In this document: in pieces, positions 26,452 to 31,104 of the stretch
Numbering within the stretch: the first letter of the stretch is position 1
Layout of the letters: the number at the start of each line of letters is the position of its first letter
Source: Eledone cirrhosa
Taxonomy: Eukaryota; Mollusca; Cephalopoda; Octopoda; Eledonidae
Length of the DNA: 64,000 nt
Assembly (NCBI GenBank): GCA_964016885.1
Contig: OZ024745.1
Coordinates: forward strand, 48,858,042-48,922,041
Direction of reading: 5' to 3'
Notes under the pieces: generated by a model
Told to the model about the DNA's origin: nothing
Database searches by the model: none
The model's input: only the letters and a program-made list of their open reading frames with translations
Program-made: the position numbers and the translations under genes

Positions 26452-27037
26452 CGACGAGAAATAAAAGTGCATCACAAGAAATGGCTGCGGCAAATCATGC
26501 CGTATATTTAATAACATAAAACAGATTGCAACATGCTATCAACAACTAACGATTGTGTTTAACCAGTTAAGGTGTATATTTTATATCAAGCAAACTGTTT
26601 TCTGCATTCATTTTTCTAGTTCAATAGTACTTCGGTTTAACTTTGAATAAGTTTCTACACCTGAAATAAATGTTTAAAGAAATCGACTGTCTGCTGTCAC
26701 AGATCTGGGATGTTTTCACTGAAGTAGAATGATTTAGGAAAATAAATATTTAACAAGTAATATTTTAAGAAAAAATATTTCAAGAATAAATTTTCAATGA
26801 AAACAAATTATTTTTTATTATTATTTTTTCTTTTCAGATTATAATGTTGACAATATAGATTACACGTTGTTCGGATATCAATAAGGCAGTTGAGTGCAAC
26901 AAGATAGGAGAAAGGGAGAAAACAAAACCCAATTGAAAATATAAAATATATGAAAATTGTTGTCTACAAAGAAAAAACTGACAACTTAAAGTATATTTCC
27001 CCCAAGTTAGAATTAATTGGGCTTACCTTGTTGTCAT
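1..27037 (-). CDS. BTAF1: BTAF1 (TAF172/Mot1) gene, 5' part, exons 1-16, incomplete at left edge
   Basis: BTAF1 is a nuclear Snf2-family ATPase. It grips TBP with N-terminal HEAT repeats and uses ATP hydrolysis to remove TBP from DNA. Sixteen exons read on the minus strand join in frame to 683 codons. They match the family in order: an N-terminal RLDRLF block, [32 protein letters not shown], the FNDEDL acidic motif, [84 protein letters not shown] and [20 protein letters not shown]. All introns are GT-AG and all phases agree. The recognisable blocks are HEAT-type TBP-binding repeats. The catalytic Snf2 domain is not in the window and should lie beyond the left edge, since the family is about 1,850 aa. 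Introns are filled with LINEs, SINEs and MITEs. Identity is from remembered family sequence, not a search. Confidence 0.95.
285..434 (-). CDS. BTAF1: BTAF1 exon 15 (residues 579-628)
   Basis: Encodes [20 protein letters not shown], then [20 protein letters not shown] and a basic tail KHKGR. It matches the ACPWMGAWLCLMMQPSHLPID region. Acceptor TTCAAG, donor GTAAGT, phase 0 (50 codons). Confidence 0.95.
508..1034 (-). mobile_element. LINE-A (RTE-like) 3' end with a 5' inversion, in BTAF1 intron 14
   Basis: 508-993 is minus strand: (CAT)n-GTTTTACGTCC tail, 3' UTR and the end of the C-terminal region (a [16 protein letters not shown] stretch, then GVGRPK-like). At 994-1034 the orientation flips and plus-strand codons read [12 protein letters not shown], an RT motif that normally precedes YADDL. 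Frames are broken. Confidence 0.8.
1219..1326 (-). CDS. BTAF1: BTAF1 exon 14 (residues 543-578)
   Basis: Encodes [20 protein letters not shown] and [12 protein letters not shown]. Acceptor TTTCAG. I chose the donor GTGTGG because it joins exon 15 in phase 0 and gives LVEK-VWDQ, matching the IHKVW motif. A downstream GTTATT donor would break the frame. Confidence 0.9.
2085..2505 (-). mobile_element. Two SINE-C copies (TTATCGACCCC family) in BTAF1 intron 13
   Basis: 2085-2275 and 2294-2505, both minus strand. Each has GGCACAAGG, a TTATTTTATCGACCCC core, AAGGATGAAAGGC and a tRNA-like head at the high end (GATTTGAACTTAGAAC = inverted B box). Confidence 0.8.
2551..2674 (-). CDS. BTAF1: BTAF1 exon 13 (residues 501-542)
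   Basis: Encodes [20 protein letters not shown] and [11 protein letters not shown], matching LTVLVPRVWPFLHHTISSVR in vertebrates. Acceptor ATTTTAG, donor GTAAAT, phase 0. Confidence 0.96.
2727..3063 (+). mobile_element. tRNA-derived SINE carrying the LINE-A 3' tail
   Basis: Head with Pol III boxes: A-box-like TGGCTTAGTGGTTAGAGC, B-box-like GGTTGTGAGTTCAATTC. The body contains AAGGCACTTTATTTCACATT. The second half is the LINE-A 3' UTR (GTTGGTGTTAGGAAGGGCAT) and GATGATGATGATG tail. BTAF1 intron 12. Confidence 0.85.
3463..3823 (-). mobile_element. tRNA-derived SINE with LINE-A tail, inverted to the one at 2727
   Basis: The same element on the minus strand: tail CATCATCATCATCATTTTAC at the low end, tRNA head with B box and A box at 3700-3815. 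The two copies are about 400 bases apart and in opposite orientation within one intron, so the pre-mRNA could form a long hairpin. Confidence 0.85.
4151..4190. repeat. (GA)n-(CA)n microsatellite
   Basis: About 12 GA units followed by six CA units, BTAF1 intron 12. Confidence 0.9.
4410..4705. repeat. Inverted repeat split by a SINE
   Basis: The left arm (about 4412-4490: GAAAATATAGTTGCCCCAAT, GATAACTATAATAACAGTTG) pairs with 4516-4558 and, past the SINE, 4668-4705 (GTTGGGGTAACTATATTTTC). The central loop is about 26 bases around AAGTACCCC. Confidence 0.8.
4559..4656 (+). mobile_element. SINE-C head-less copy with 11-bp target duplication
   Basis: 98 bases, from AAGGTTAACTTTGCC to GGAAACA, without the tRNA head. 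Flanked by ATTATAGTTAT at 4548-4558 and 4657-4667. It splits the right arm of an older inverted repeat. Confidence 0.85.
4791..4921 (-). CDS. BTAF1: BTAF1 exon 12 (residues 458-501)
   Basis: Encodes [20 protein letters not shown] and [13 protein letters not shown], matching the [19 protein letters not shown] block of vertebrate BTAF1. Acceptor GATACAG, donor GTGAAG, phase 2. Confidence 0.96.
4968..5445. repeat. Inverted pair of one repeat family
   Basis: 4968-5130 (TAATGATTTAAC...TTCAAATGTTTATAGTA) and 5255-5445 (TATAAACATTTGAAGTAAC...TTAAATCATTATAAAG) are inverse copies. Other members: 33125-33240 and 48525-48710. Confidence 0.65.
5597..5737 (-). CDS. BTAF1: BTAF1 exon 11 (residues 411-457)
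   Basis: Encodes a HEAT repeat with [20 protein letters not shown] then [15 protein letters not shown]. Five consecutive Asp residues stand where vertebrates have DLDDD. Acceptor GTTTCAG, donor GTATGT, phase 0 (47 codons). Confidence 0.96.
5821..6110 (+). mobile_element. SINE fragments (two families) in BTAF1 intron 10
   Basis: 5821-5935 carries the TTTCAGTAATTCCACTGCAG...CCATGCTAGGACATCACC repeat; 5957-6105 carries a plus-strand SINE-C head (GGCAGTCATTAGAGCAC; GAGTTCAAATCC). Confidence 0.6.
6455..6660 (+). repeat. Interspersed repeat (TTTTACTAGTTTCAGTCATT family)
   Basis: The start TTTTACTAGTTTCAGTCATT matches 15493-15515 and 5831-5850. The remainder is diverged. The family is common in cephalopod DNA as I know it. 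Confidence 0.45.
7220..7396 (-). CDS. BTAF1: BTAF1 exon 10 (residues 352-410)
   Basis: Encodes [20 protein letters not shown] and later [19 protein letters not shown], two consecutive HEAT repeats. The [10 protein letters not shown] and [10 protein letters not shown] motifs are nearly invariant in the family. Acceptor TTTCTAG, donor GTAATT, phase 0. Confidence 0.96.
8002..8213. mobile_element. TTAA-flanked MITE (family II), 212 bp
   Basis: TTAA at 7998-8001 and 8214-8217. Begins CTCTTTCATTACCA and ends GGTTTCGGGTGG, the inverse of the GGTTTCAGGTGGTT-type end of this family. BTAF1 intron 9. Confidence 0.65.
8260..8355 (-). CDS. BTAF1: BTAF1 exon 9 (residues 320-351)
   Basis: Encodes [20 protein letters not shown] followed by FVADE, matching WLEDLVIRLLCVFALDRFGD in vertebrates. 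Acceptor TTGAAG, donor GTAATA, phase 0 (32 codons). Confidence 0.95.
9285..9575 (+). repeat. SINE body copy (family shared with 46956)
   Basis: Shares GAGTTACACATATAATTCAA...TCTCCTTGAGAACTCTG and the TCAAATAACTGGAACACATG end with 46956-47265. The tRNA head is degraded here. BTAF1 intron 8. Confidence 0.6.
9620..9916 (+). repeat. Degenerate LINE-A/SINE 3' tail
   Basis: GAGCAACCAGCTGTAGAAAC to a GATGATGATGATGAT end, with an unrelated stretch of about 120 bases (9705-9840) inside. Confidence 0.45.
10021..10179 (-). CDS. BTAF1: BTAF1 exon 8 (residues 267-319)
   Basis: Encodes [15 protein letters not shown], then [20 protein letters not shown], a signature HEAT repeat of the family, ending in a short linker ASDTPADQ. 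Acceptor TTTTAG... (CTTTAG), donor GTTTGT, phase 0 on both sides (53 codons). Confidence 0.95.
10382..10580. mobile_element. TTAA-type MITE (family II), one end
   Basis: TTAA at 10378-10381, then CCATTTTGATACCAAACCAC and CTGAAACCATCCCTGGC. AGCTAAATAATGAGAAAGTT matches the distal part of the family. The far end is eroded. BTAF1 intron 7. Confidence 0.6.
10780..10906 (-). CDS. BTAF1: BTAF1 exon 7 (residues 224-266)
   Basis: Encodes a low-complexity linker with [15 protein letters not shown] and [19 protein letters not shown], equivalent to the GEPEEKRRKIANVVINQ linker of vertebrates. Acceptor ATTATAG, donor GTAAGT, phase 0. Confidence 0.92.
11021..11911 (+). mobile_element. Non-autonomous Helitron, 891 bp, in BTAF1 intron 6
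   Basis: Starts TCTATATATATAAAACAG after an A and ends GCCGGGTACCACTGCTAG before a T: TC at 5', CTAG at 3' with a GC-rich region upstream, and insertion between A and T, as in Helitrons. The internal part has two diverged halves that both contain ACTTATGTTTCAGGGAGTGT. No Rep/helicase coding. Confidence 0.78.
11947..12137 (-). mobile_element. SINE-C copy with 9-bp target duplication
   Basis: Full element with head (accurate GATTTGAACTCAATG inverted B box). Flanked by CTTATCTGT at 11938-11946 and 12138-12146. It sits just beyond a Helitron end in BTAF1 intron 6. Confidence 0.82.
12330..12530 (-). mobile_element. Diverged SINE-C copy
   Basis: Minus-strand remnant with AGAATTTGAACTCGGAGTGC and TTCTAACAACCCCACTC, the head end of the family. 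The core is strongly mutated. Confidence 0.45.
12715..12842 (-). CDS. BTAF1: BTAF1 exon 6 (residues 182-224)
   Basis: Encodes a basic region, [20 protein letters not shown], equivalent to MSNRQKNKAKRMAKLFAKQR in vertebrates. It could serve as a nuclear localisation or DNA-contact segment. That role is an inference from its charge. Acceptor TTCTCAG, donor GTAAAG, phase 2. Confidence 0.93.
13066..13628 (-). mobile_element. LINE-A 5'-truncated copy (3' tail plus C-terminal fragment)
   Basis: Starts with a (CAT)n-TTTAACGTC tail, then the 3' UTR, then minus-strand codons reading [17 protein letters not shown] and [14 protein letters not shown]. It stops at 13628, where a (TA)/(CA) microsatellite begins. 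It lies in BTAF1 intron 5. Confidence 0.82.
13628..13770. repeat. Compound (TA)/(CA)/(GA) microsatellite
   Basis: Alternating TATATA, CACACA and GAGAGA tracts over 140 bases. The open frames across it are low-complexity artefacts. Confidence 0.9.
14040..14330 (+). repeat. LINE-A-type 3' tail copy
   Basis: Three tandem AAAGCACCCAGTCCACTCTG-type units of 45-50 bases, then TTGGTATTAGGAAGGGCAAC and GCAAGCATGGAAAATAGATG. No head and no coding part. Confidence 0.65.
14365..14519 (-). CDS. BTAF1: BTAF1 exon 5 (residues 130-181)
   Basis: Encodes a basic stretch [19 protein letters not shown] and the acidic CLFNDEDL motif, collinear with the RQRKLLQKKLGLNM...ELFNDEDL segment of the vertebrate protein. 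Donor GTGAGT, phase 0. The C-terminal part ([14 protein letters not shown]) is poorly conserved. Confidence 0.94.
14765..15275 (-). mobile_element. Cluster of SINE-C copies in BTAF1 intron 4
   Basis: At least three copies: about 14765-14870, 14880-15010 and 15045-15275. All are minus strand, each with AAGCTGACTTC and a GATTTGAA(C/T)TCAGA inverted B box. The first two share a duplicated segment ATCCTGTGAGACATTTAATT, so local duplication occurred. Confidence 0.65.
15319..15456 (-). CDS. BTAF1: BTAF1 exon 4 (residues 84-130)
   Basis: A variable, polar stretch is followed by [20 protein letters not shown], matching the FDICRLLQHGASLLGSAG region of vertebrate BTAF1. Acceptor TTTTCAG, donor GTGAGA, phase 1 in and out (138 bases). 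Confidence 0.93.
15485..15600 (+). repeat. Interspersed repeat (TTTCTAGTCATTAG family)
   Basis: TTTTACAGGTTTCTAGTCAT, then CTATACTGGAGCACCACCTT. Same family as 5821-5935. Confidence 0.5.
15640..15825 (+). mobile_element. Non-LTR retrotransposon C-terminal fragment
   Basis: The plus strand reads an [21 protein letters not shown], then [20 protein letters not shown] stretch. This is typical of the last residues of invertebrate LINE ORF2 proteins (WRRT...L...W...AADR..WR). GC content is higher than its surroundings. It lies in BTAF1 intron 3. Confidence 0.6.
15897..16010 (-). repeat. LINE-A-type tail fragment
   Basis: ATCATCATCGTTTTTGTGTC to ACCAGATGCCCTTCTTTG, minus strand. Confidence 0.5.
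16193..16279. repeat. (TC)n followed by (GA)n, a self-complementary dinucleotide tract
   Basis: About 21 TC units meet about 22 GA units at TCGA, giving a nearly perfect 86-base palindrome. It is followed directly by a LINE-A tail at 16281-16336 (minus). Confidence 0.9.
16281..16336 (-). repeat. LINE-A tail end, about 55 bases only
   Basis: CATCATCATCATCATCGTTT, then AACGTCCATTTTCCACGCTA and GCATGGGTTAGA: the extreme 3' end of the family. Confidence 0.7.
16365..16463. repeat. Short near-perfect hairpin (about 48-base arms, 3-4 base loop)
   Basis: The left arm runs from TTCAGGACCCCGACGGCAGA to GGCTATTTCT; the right arm from AGAAATAGCC to GGTCTTGAA. Only a few mismatches. It is bordered by (TA)n on both sides at a distance, which suggests a small repeat unit. 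Confidence 0.8.
16867..16981 (-). CDS. BTAF1: BTAF1 exon 3 (residues 46-84)
   Basis: Encodes [18 protein letters not shown], then [14 protein letters not shown], the second half of the first HEAT pair. Acceptor TTTCAG. Donor GTAATA, leaving one base of the next codon. Confidence 0.95.
17045..17200. mobile_element. TTAA-type MITE (family II), partial
   Basis: TTAA then CTGTTTTGATACTGAACTGC and CTGAAACAGCCCCTAG. BTAF1 intron 2. Confidence 0.55.
17262..17385 (-). CDS. BTAF1: BTAF1 exon 2 (residues 4-45)
   Basis: The acceptor ATTTCAG precedes the last base of the Arg codon. The exon encodes [18 protein letters not shown] and then the [20 protein letters not shown] block of the first HEAT repeat. 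It ends at AAG before donor GTAAATT, phase 0. This is among the most conserved parts of the N-terminus. Confidence 0.95.
17830..18440 (+). mobile_element. LINE-A degenerate copy with internal deletion
   Basis: Plus-strand codons read [20 protein letters not shown], then [11 protein letters not shown] and a [15 protein letters not shown] RT core, with stops. Coding similarity breaks off after about 18070 and resumes near 18265 with a [12 protein letters not shown] C-terminal piece. A GATGATGATT tail ends it. The YADD and zinc-finger regions are missing. Confidence 0.7.
18440..19820. other. BTAF1 intron 1 segment, nothing recognised
   Basis: A/T-rich sequence without long open frames, known repeat landmarks or RNA genes that I can see. 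Confidence 0.5.
19829..20049. mobile_element. TTAA-flanked MITE (family I), 221 bp
   Basis: TTAA at 19825-19828 and 20050-20053. Inverted ends CCCTTTAGCATTTA and TAAATGCTGAAGGG. TTAA target choice and CCC ends suggest mobilisation by a piggyBac-type transposase (inference). Confidence 0.82.
20424..20646. mobile_element. TTAA-flanked MITE (family II), 223 bp
   Basis: TTAA at 20420-20423 and 20647-20650. Begins CCCATTTGATATCAG, contains ACACCAACTAAATAATG and ends ATCACGAAAGAG. Confidence 0.68.
20879..21064. mobile_element. TTAA-flanked MITE (family I), inverse copy, 186 bp
   Basis: TTAA at 20875-20878 and 21065-21068. Internal sequence (CATTACTCTATTATATTTTC, TAATTATCTCACATAATATC) is the reverse complement of the copy at 19829. 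Confidence 0.8.
21100..21320 (+). repeat. LINE-A-type tail, diverged
   Basis: AAGAAGCAACTAAAAGG, GAAGAGCATCCAGCTATAAA and CATGCCAGCATGGAAAAGTC, then ATGATGATGATGG. Confidence 0.5.
21395..21485 (-). mobile_element. SINE-C head fragment
   Basis: Contains TAGAATTTGAACTAAGAACA and TCCAACTCTCTAATAATTCC, the tRNA-like end of the family. Confidence 0.45.
22077..22175 (-). mobile_element. SINE-C head-less copy with 11-bp target duplication
   Basis: 99 bases from TGTTTCTAC to AACCTCGGCG, flanked by AAGAAGATAAT at 22066-22076 and 22176-22186. It is truncated at almost the same point as 4559-4656. Confidence 0.85.
22187..23240. other. BTAF1 intron 1 segment, no gene recognised
   Basis: A 90-codon plus-strand open stretch at 22636-22908 ([20 protein letters not shown]...) has no family I know, no flanking splice logic and stop-rich surroundings. 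It lies just upstream of a LINE-B endonuclease fragment and could be decayed transposon sequence. Confidence 0.4.
23240..23800 (+). mobile_element. LINE-B (RTE-like) endonuclease/linker fragment
   Basis: Plus-strand codons include [20 protein letters not shown] and [19 protein letters not shown], the end of an apurinic-type endonuclease domain. After a deletion, linker pieces follow ([13 protein letters not shown], then [16 protein letters not shown]). Several stops and frameshifts. Confidence 0.75.
24136..25551 (+). mobile_element. LINE-A degenerate reverse transcriptase copy with 3' tail
   Basis: Plus-strand pieces in order: [85 protein letters not shown] and EKAFDRV. After a break of about 300 bases with unrelated sequence come [17 protein letters not shown] and [13 protein letters not shown]. 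The 3' end holds the GCAAGCAGGGAGAGCGGACG tail. Catalytic YADD is absent; the copy is dead. Confidence 0.78.
25556..25757. repeat. (TA)n-rich compound microsatellite
   Basis: About 200 bases of TA with short CACA and ACATA interruptions. It follows the LINE-A tail at 25551. A near-duplicate pair (CACACACATTTATATACTAT) occurs twice, at 25674 and 25711. Confidence 0.92.
25760..27020. other. Sequence next to BTAF1 exon 1, mostly unique
   Basis: Apart from the (AAT)n tract, I see no repeat landmarks. It is the beginning of intron 1, a usual place for regulatory DNA, but no specific site can be named. Confidence 0.4.
26417..26450. repeat. (AAT)n microsatellite
   Basis: Eleven AAT units. Confidence 0.92.
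27027..27037 (-). CDS. BTAF1: BTAF1 coding exon 1 (start codon, residues 1-4)
   Basis: Eleven coding bases, ATGACAACAAG, are followed by the strong donor GTAAGC. The phase (two bases of codon 4) is exactly what exon 2 needs, so the protein starts MTTRLDRLF. That resembles the N-termini of Mot1/BTAF1 proteins, which begin with Met, two or three residues and RLDRLF. The bases before ATG (TTGCC) are an acceptable start context. An ATG at 27502 reading MAVS was considered, but no canonical donor there gives the right phase. The exon is very short and 9.6 kb from exon 2, so transcript evidence is needed. Confidence 0.72.
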
Positions 27038-27540
27038 GGCAATATACTTTCCAGGTAATGATTATTGCAGACTTCTTGTCATAGAAGTGGAAGAAATAAA
27101 AGGCTCACAGTTTCACTAACCAAACGTTGTCTGTTTGGGATACACAACAATAGTATAGAGCTCGATTTATAAAAATACAAATCGAAACTGATATAATAGT
27201 AATGATTTAAACAAATTATGAAACAGTTGTCGCCTTTTTTTTCTTTTCCCAACTGATGGTAGTGTTTTATTTTTAGAGTATTTCTTTAAAAAAAATACTC
27301 AACGAATATGGCCACAATATGCATCAAGATTGATTAAATAATGTAATTTTCTACACTTAACGTCTCTGAATAATCGCCAAAGCAACCACAGATAACTTAT
27401 TAGATTAAGAATTTTACATAAACTATTGTCCATAAAAACAGACTCAAAATATGTAACCTCCAAACCACTTAGGTTGCGAGTTACTTTTATACTGACAGCC
27501 ATTTTGAAAGTTGTTCTTGAAATAGAGAGCGTAAATGTCA

Positions 27541-27570
27541 CTGATTGGTTAGATAATATGACGTCATGAG
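27541..27570 (-). promoter_or_regulatory. Candidate BTAF1 promoter: CCAAT box and CRE
   Basis: A palindromic CRE-type site TGACGTCA lies at 27559-27566 and an inverted CCAAT box (ATTGG) at 27544-27548, 11 bp apart. They are about 0.5 kb upstream of the BTAF1 start codon. The pair is a usual feature of TATA-less housekeeping promoters. The link to BTAF1 is inferred from position only. Confidence 0.4.
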
Positions 27571-28280
27571 TTCGAGCTCTTCGTTTTAAAGAATGAATTT
27601 TCTCACATAACATCAAATTATGGTGCATTTATAATATGCCAATAAACATGCTATTAACTAGACTATTCCACAAGAAAATGCAATATGAGTTAAATAAAAT
27701 ATTACAAACATTAATCTTAAAATCTTTATTGATCCTGCCGAATATCTACAAGCTGTTACTTTTAAATAGTCGTGATGTAAATTGTATGAACAATTCAATA
27801 AAATTGAATGTTTAACATCTCTTTCGCGAGGACAAAACGGAAGGTTTGATAGAGATGGATAAAGTTAACTGAATTGACTCACAACATGATTTGTAATTAT
27901 TTTACCTTCTCCCAAAAGGTAAAAAGAACACTAGCAAGATATGAACTCAGAGCAGTACAAACTGAACAAGATACTGAATATTTTAAAATTGATAACCAAG
28001 TTGTGTGATATTTTTTCCATATGGTAATAAATTAGTCACTCGTCTTGCTAAAAATAACAGCCTAATCTCCTTCAAATTAAAACTTCCCATTTTCAAAAGG
28101 AAAGGACACATTGAATATATAATAATAAACACACAGAAGTTAAAATATAGATGCAGGCCAGATCAGAGAGGAGACTAGGGAAGAGGCAGATATTTGGAGT
28201 ATCATAGGATTTTGAGGAGATCTACTTACCTCAATCTCTATTCTTTTTCTGTTCTGTTTACTTATAAATACATCATGTAC

Positions 28281-28283
<3 letters not shown>

Positions 28284-28323
<40 letters not shown>
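28284..28323. repeat. (CA)n microsatellite
   Basis: About 20 uninterrupted CA units. Confidence 0.95.
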
Positions 28324-28325
<2 letters not shown>

Positions 28326-28425
28326 ATATCGTTATCTGAGTATGAATTATAATTACAAAAGAATGGGCCCTTTGAATGTAAATATAGAGGTACTTTATAT
28401 TACTTAACATCCATGGCAACTAAGC

Positions 28426-28527
28426 ATGTTTTCGTTGGTACTCATAGTTTCATGATAGTATCTGATTAATCGTAGCAGATTAATCTCGTGTGCACCATTA
28501 TGAAACTCTGAGTGCTGACGAAAACAT
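28426..28527. repeat. Hairpin, arms 46-50 bases, loop 6 bases
   Basis: Left arm 28426-28471 (ATGTTTTCGTTGG...GATTAATC); right arm 28478-28527 (GATTAATC...GACGAAAACAT). About 80 percent paired by eye. A LINE-A tail fragment follows at 28560-28615. Confidence 0.75.
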
Positions 28528-28814
28528 CTGCTTTGGTGTTATGTATTTTAAGTTATAAAGGACCAATCCAACCCATGCAAGAGTGGGAAAATAGATGTAA
28601 AAATGATGATGATGGCTGTAATCTATACATAAATCCTGTATTTACCACTGGTTACTAAAGCAGTGATTAGTTTGAATGGGACCTATATTTCCCATCTAGC
28701 TATGGACAAGGACAGGTTAAATCAATCATTTTGAGGCCCAAAGCACTCAAAAGATTATGAAGCCTCCTATATACAATGCCTGCAAAAAGTTCTTTTAGGA
28801 ATGATAAATACCTT

Positions 28815-29795
28815 TAATTTGTTACCTGGGTGACAAAATCAGCAGTGGTGGAGGGTCTTCTGAAAGTACAGTAGCCAGAGTCAGAACGGGATGGAAAAAG
28901 TTCAGAGAGCTTATACCGCTGTTGGCCACAAAAGGTTTCTCTCTAAAAATGAAAGGCAGATTGTATGATGCTTGTATATGAACAGCAATGTTACATGGCA
29001 GTGAGACATGGGCATTGCGTGCAGAGGACCTGCGTAGACAGGAAAGGAATGAAGCATGCATGCTCTGTTGGATGTGTAATAGTAATATACGTGAACGGCA
29101 AAGCATAAATGAACTAAGTGAGAAATTAGGAATAAGAGGGATCAGATGCTGTTTACTCGAGAGAAGACTACGTTGGTATGGCCATGTAATGCACATGAAA
29201 GACGACAGCTGTATAAAAAAGTGCAGGGCGATCAAAATTGATGGTAGTTACGGAGTAGGTAGACCCAGAAAAACCTGGGACAATCTGATAAATTCCGACA
29301 TTACATACTTGCACCTCTCTAAGATGTCATTGGACTGAAATCTTTGGCGCTACGCAGTAATACAGAAGACCCGCCTTGCTTATGTGCAAAACGAAACCTA
29401 CAGTCAGTAGGCACCTCTTAACCAAATATACACCCCAATCCACTACCCCTACCCTATCCTCCCACTCCCACCAGCACCACCCCCTCTCTATAAAGTTGGT
29501 ACCACAACATCCAGTCCAAATAAATGAGATCGAGATCGTATAGGTGTCACGAGAAAAAAAACACACAGTCCACGCTGTAATGTGGCCGTGTAGGTAACAC
29601 GGTAAAAAGTTCCCAGTTCCACACTGTAAAAATGGTTGGTGTTAGGAAGGGCATCCAGCTGTAGAAAACCTGCCAGATAGTCCTATATGAGCGAGACACG
29701 GTCACCCGACCAACCTTGCCTCAAGTGGGACAACTCCCGTCTAACCCATGCTAGCATGGAAAGTGGACGTTAAACGAGGATGATGATGTATATAT
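28815..29795 (+). mobile_element. LINE-A 5'-truncated copy: C-terminal region, 3' UTR and (GAT)n tail
   Basis: Codons start LGDKISSGGGSSES and run through [60 protein letters not shown] and [20 protein letters not shown]. The 3' UTR (29400-29700) leads directly into the GCTAGCATGGAAAGTGGACG...GATGATGATG tail. It is the clearest proof in the window that this tail belongs to a LINE. Confidence 0.85.
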
Positions 29796-29804
29796 ATTAT
29801 ATAT

Positions 29805-30066
29805 CAGGGGCGAAGGATGTGTGTATGCAGTGCATGCGTTATAAAATCTTGAGTTGATCAATTGTGTCGGTTGAAGCAAGCAGAATTTTGACTGCTTACT
29901 AAATCGTAGACACATAAAAAGATAACACACACACTAGATAACACTACATGTAGCTTTGACCGGAAGGGTCATTTAGAGGGAATGGGGGGAGTAAGGCTGC
30001 ACAGCACCACTTTCCGCCATGGCAATGGACTGCATGCCCTGCTTTCCAGGTTACCCTTCGCCACTG
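29805..30066. mobile_element. hAT-type MITE, 262 bp
   Basis: The ends are CAGGGGCGAAGG and, inverted, CAGTGGCGAAGGG, typical of hAT elements. It sits in (TA)n DNA, so the 8-base duplication (TTATATAT / ATATATAT) is not decisive. No coding capacity. Confidence 0.7.
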
Positions 30067-30082
30067 ATATATATATATATAT

Positions 30083-30141
30083 ATCCTCTTTGTTTCGGCC
30101 GCGGATGGCTAACATCCACACCATCTAGGCCGAAACAAATG
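30083..30141. repeat. Small GC-rich hairpin
   Basis: TTTGTTTCGGCC and GGCCGAAACAAA form the outer stem, GATGG/CCATC an inner stem. It lies between the hAT MITE and a LINE-A tail. Confidence 0.7.
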
Positions 30142-30395
30142 AGATCGTGTAGGTGTCACGACAAAAAAACACACAGTCCACGCTGTAATGTGGCCGTGTA
30201 GGCAACACGGTAAAAACCTCCCAGACCCACACTGTAAATGTGATTGGTGTTAGGAAGGGCATCCAACTGTAGAAAACCTGCCAGACAGTCCTATGCGAGC
30301 AAGACAATCACTCTTGCCTCAAGTGGGAAAACCCCCGTCCAAACCCATGCAAGCGTGGAACACGGACGTTAAACGTTGATGATGATGATGATGAT
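30125..30395 (+). repeat. LINE-A 3' tail copy (no coding part)
   Basis: AACAAATGAGATCGTGTAGG onward it is nearly the same as the 3' UTR of the LINE copy at 29520-29790, ending CGTTAAACGTTGATGATGAT. Confidence 0.78.
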
Positions 30396-30417
30396 ATATA
30401 TAAATATATATATATAA

Positions 30418-30880
30418 ACAAAATTAGAATTTAGTTTTTCACTCTAACTTAGCAAGTATATAAATGCATTTGTGAGTTTTATATCAAATGATAATGATAT
30501 TCAATTCATTTGCAAGCAAACAGCCTCATTACACTATGTGTTTAGATGACCGTCCCCAACCTTTTGTTCTAGCGGTGACAGAGAGAAACAATCAACAATA
30601 ATATTGTTTCTGGGTTATTGTCCTTTATCAAGATTGTAGCTCTCTTCTGTCACTCACTAGAACTCTTGAGAATATATAGTATTCTCTAAAGTATATACCA
30701 GCTGATTAGCCTAATTTGCATGCTGAGCGATTTTACGGTTGGCTTTGCTGAAAATTAAAAACAAAATTAGAATTTAGTTTTTCATTCTAACATAGAGGAT
30801 ATGTAAATGCATTCATGAATTTTGTTTTTAATATTTGGCAAAGCAGCCATAAAATTGCTCGTGCAAATTAGGCTAATCAC
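30418..30880. repeat. Inverted repeat with an extra direct copy of its loop
   Basis: Arms 30703-30768 and 30818-30880 (GATTAGCCTAATTTGCA... / ...TGCAAATTAGGCTAATC) enclose a 49-base loop. The loop and inner arm (AACAAAATTAGAATTTAGTT) also occur at 30418-30485. Confidence 0.72.
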
Positions 30881-31104
30881 AAAGAAAATTAACTGATACC
30901 AGGATCTAAAGTGGGAACTGAAAAGGATTTGAGACTATTATGAGACCAAAGTTGAGCCGCTTTGGAACACTTCAAAAAGCATGACTACTGGGAACAGCAG
31001 GGACCCTCCAATATGTCATGGCTGCAGGTAGCAGCTTGATGTTCATTTGGATAATTTTTCCTGTTAAATAAAATCAATGACTGAGATATCAAATTCATAA
31101 TAAT

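Noticed and set aside
27492..27502. ATG at 27502 reading MAVS as the BTAF1 first exon (vertebrate protein begins MAVSRLDRLF)
   Set aside because: The sequence after it (GTCAGTATAA) offers no GT donor in the needed phase; one base would have to be missing. The exon at 27027-27037 has a perfect donor and phase.
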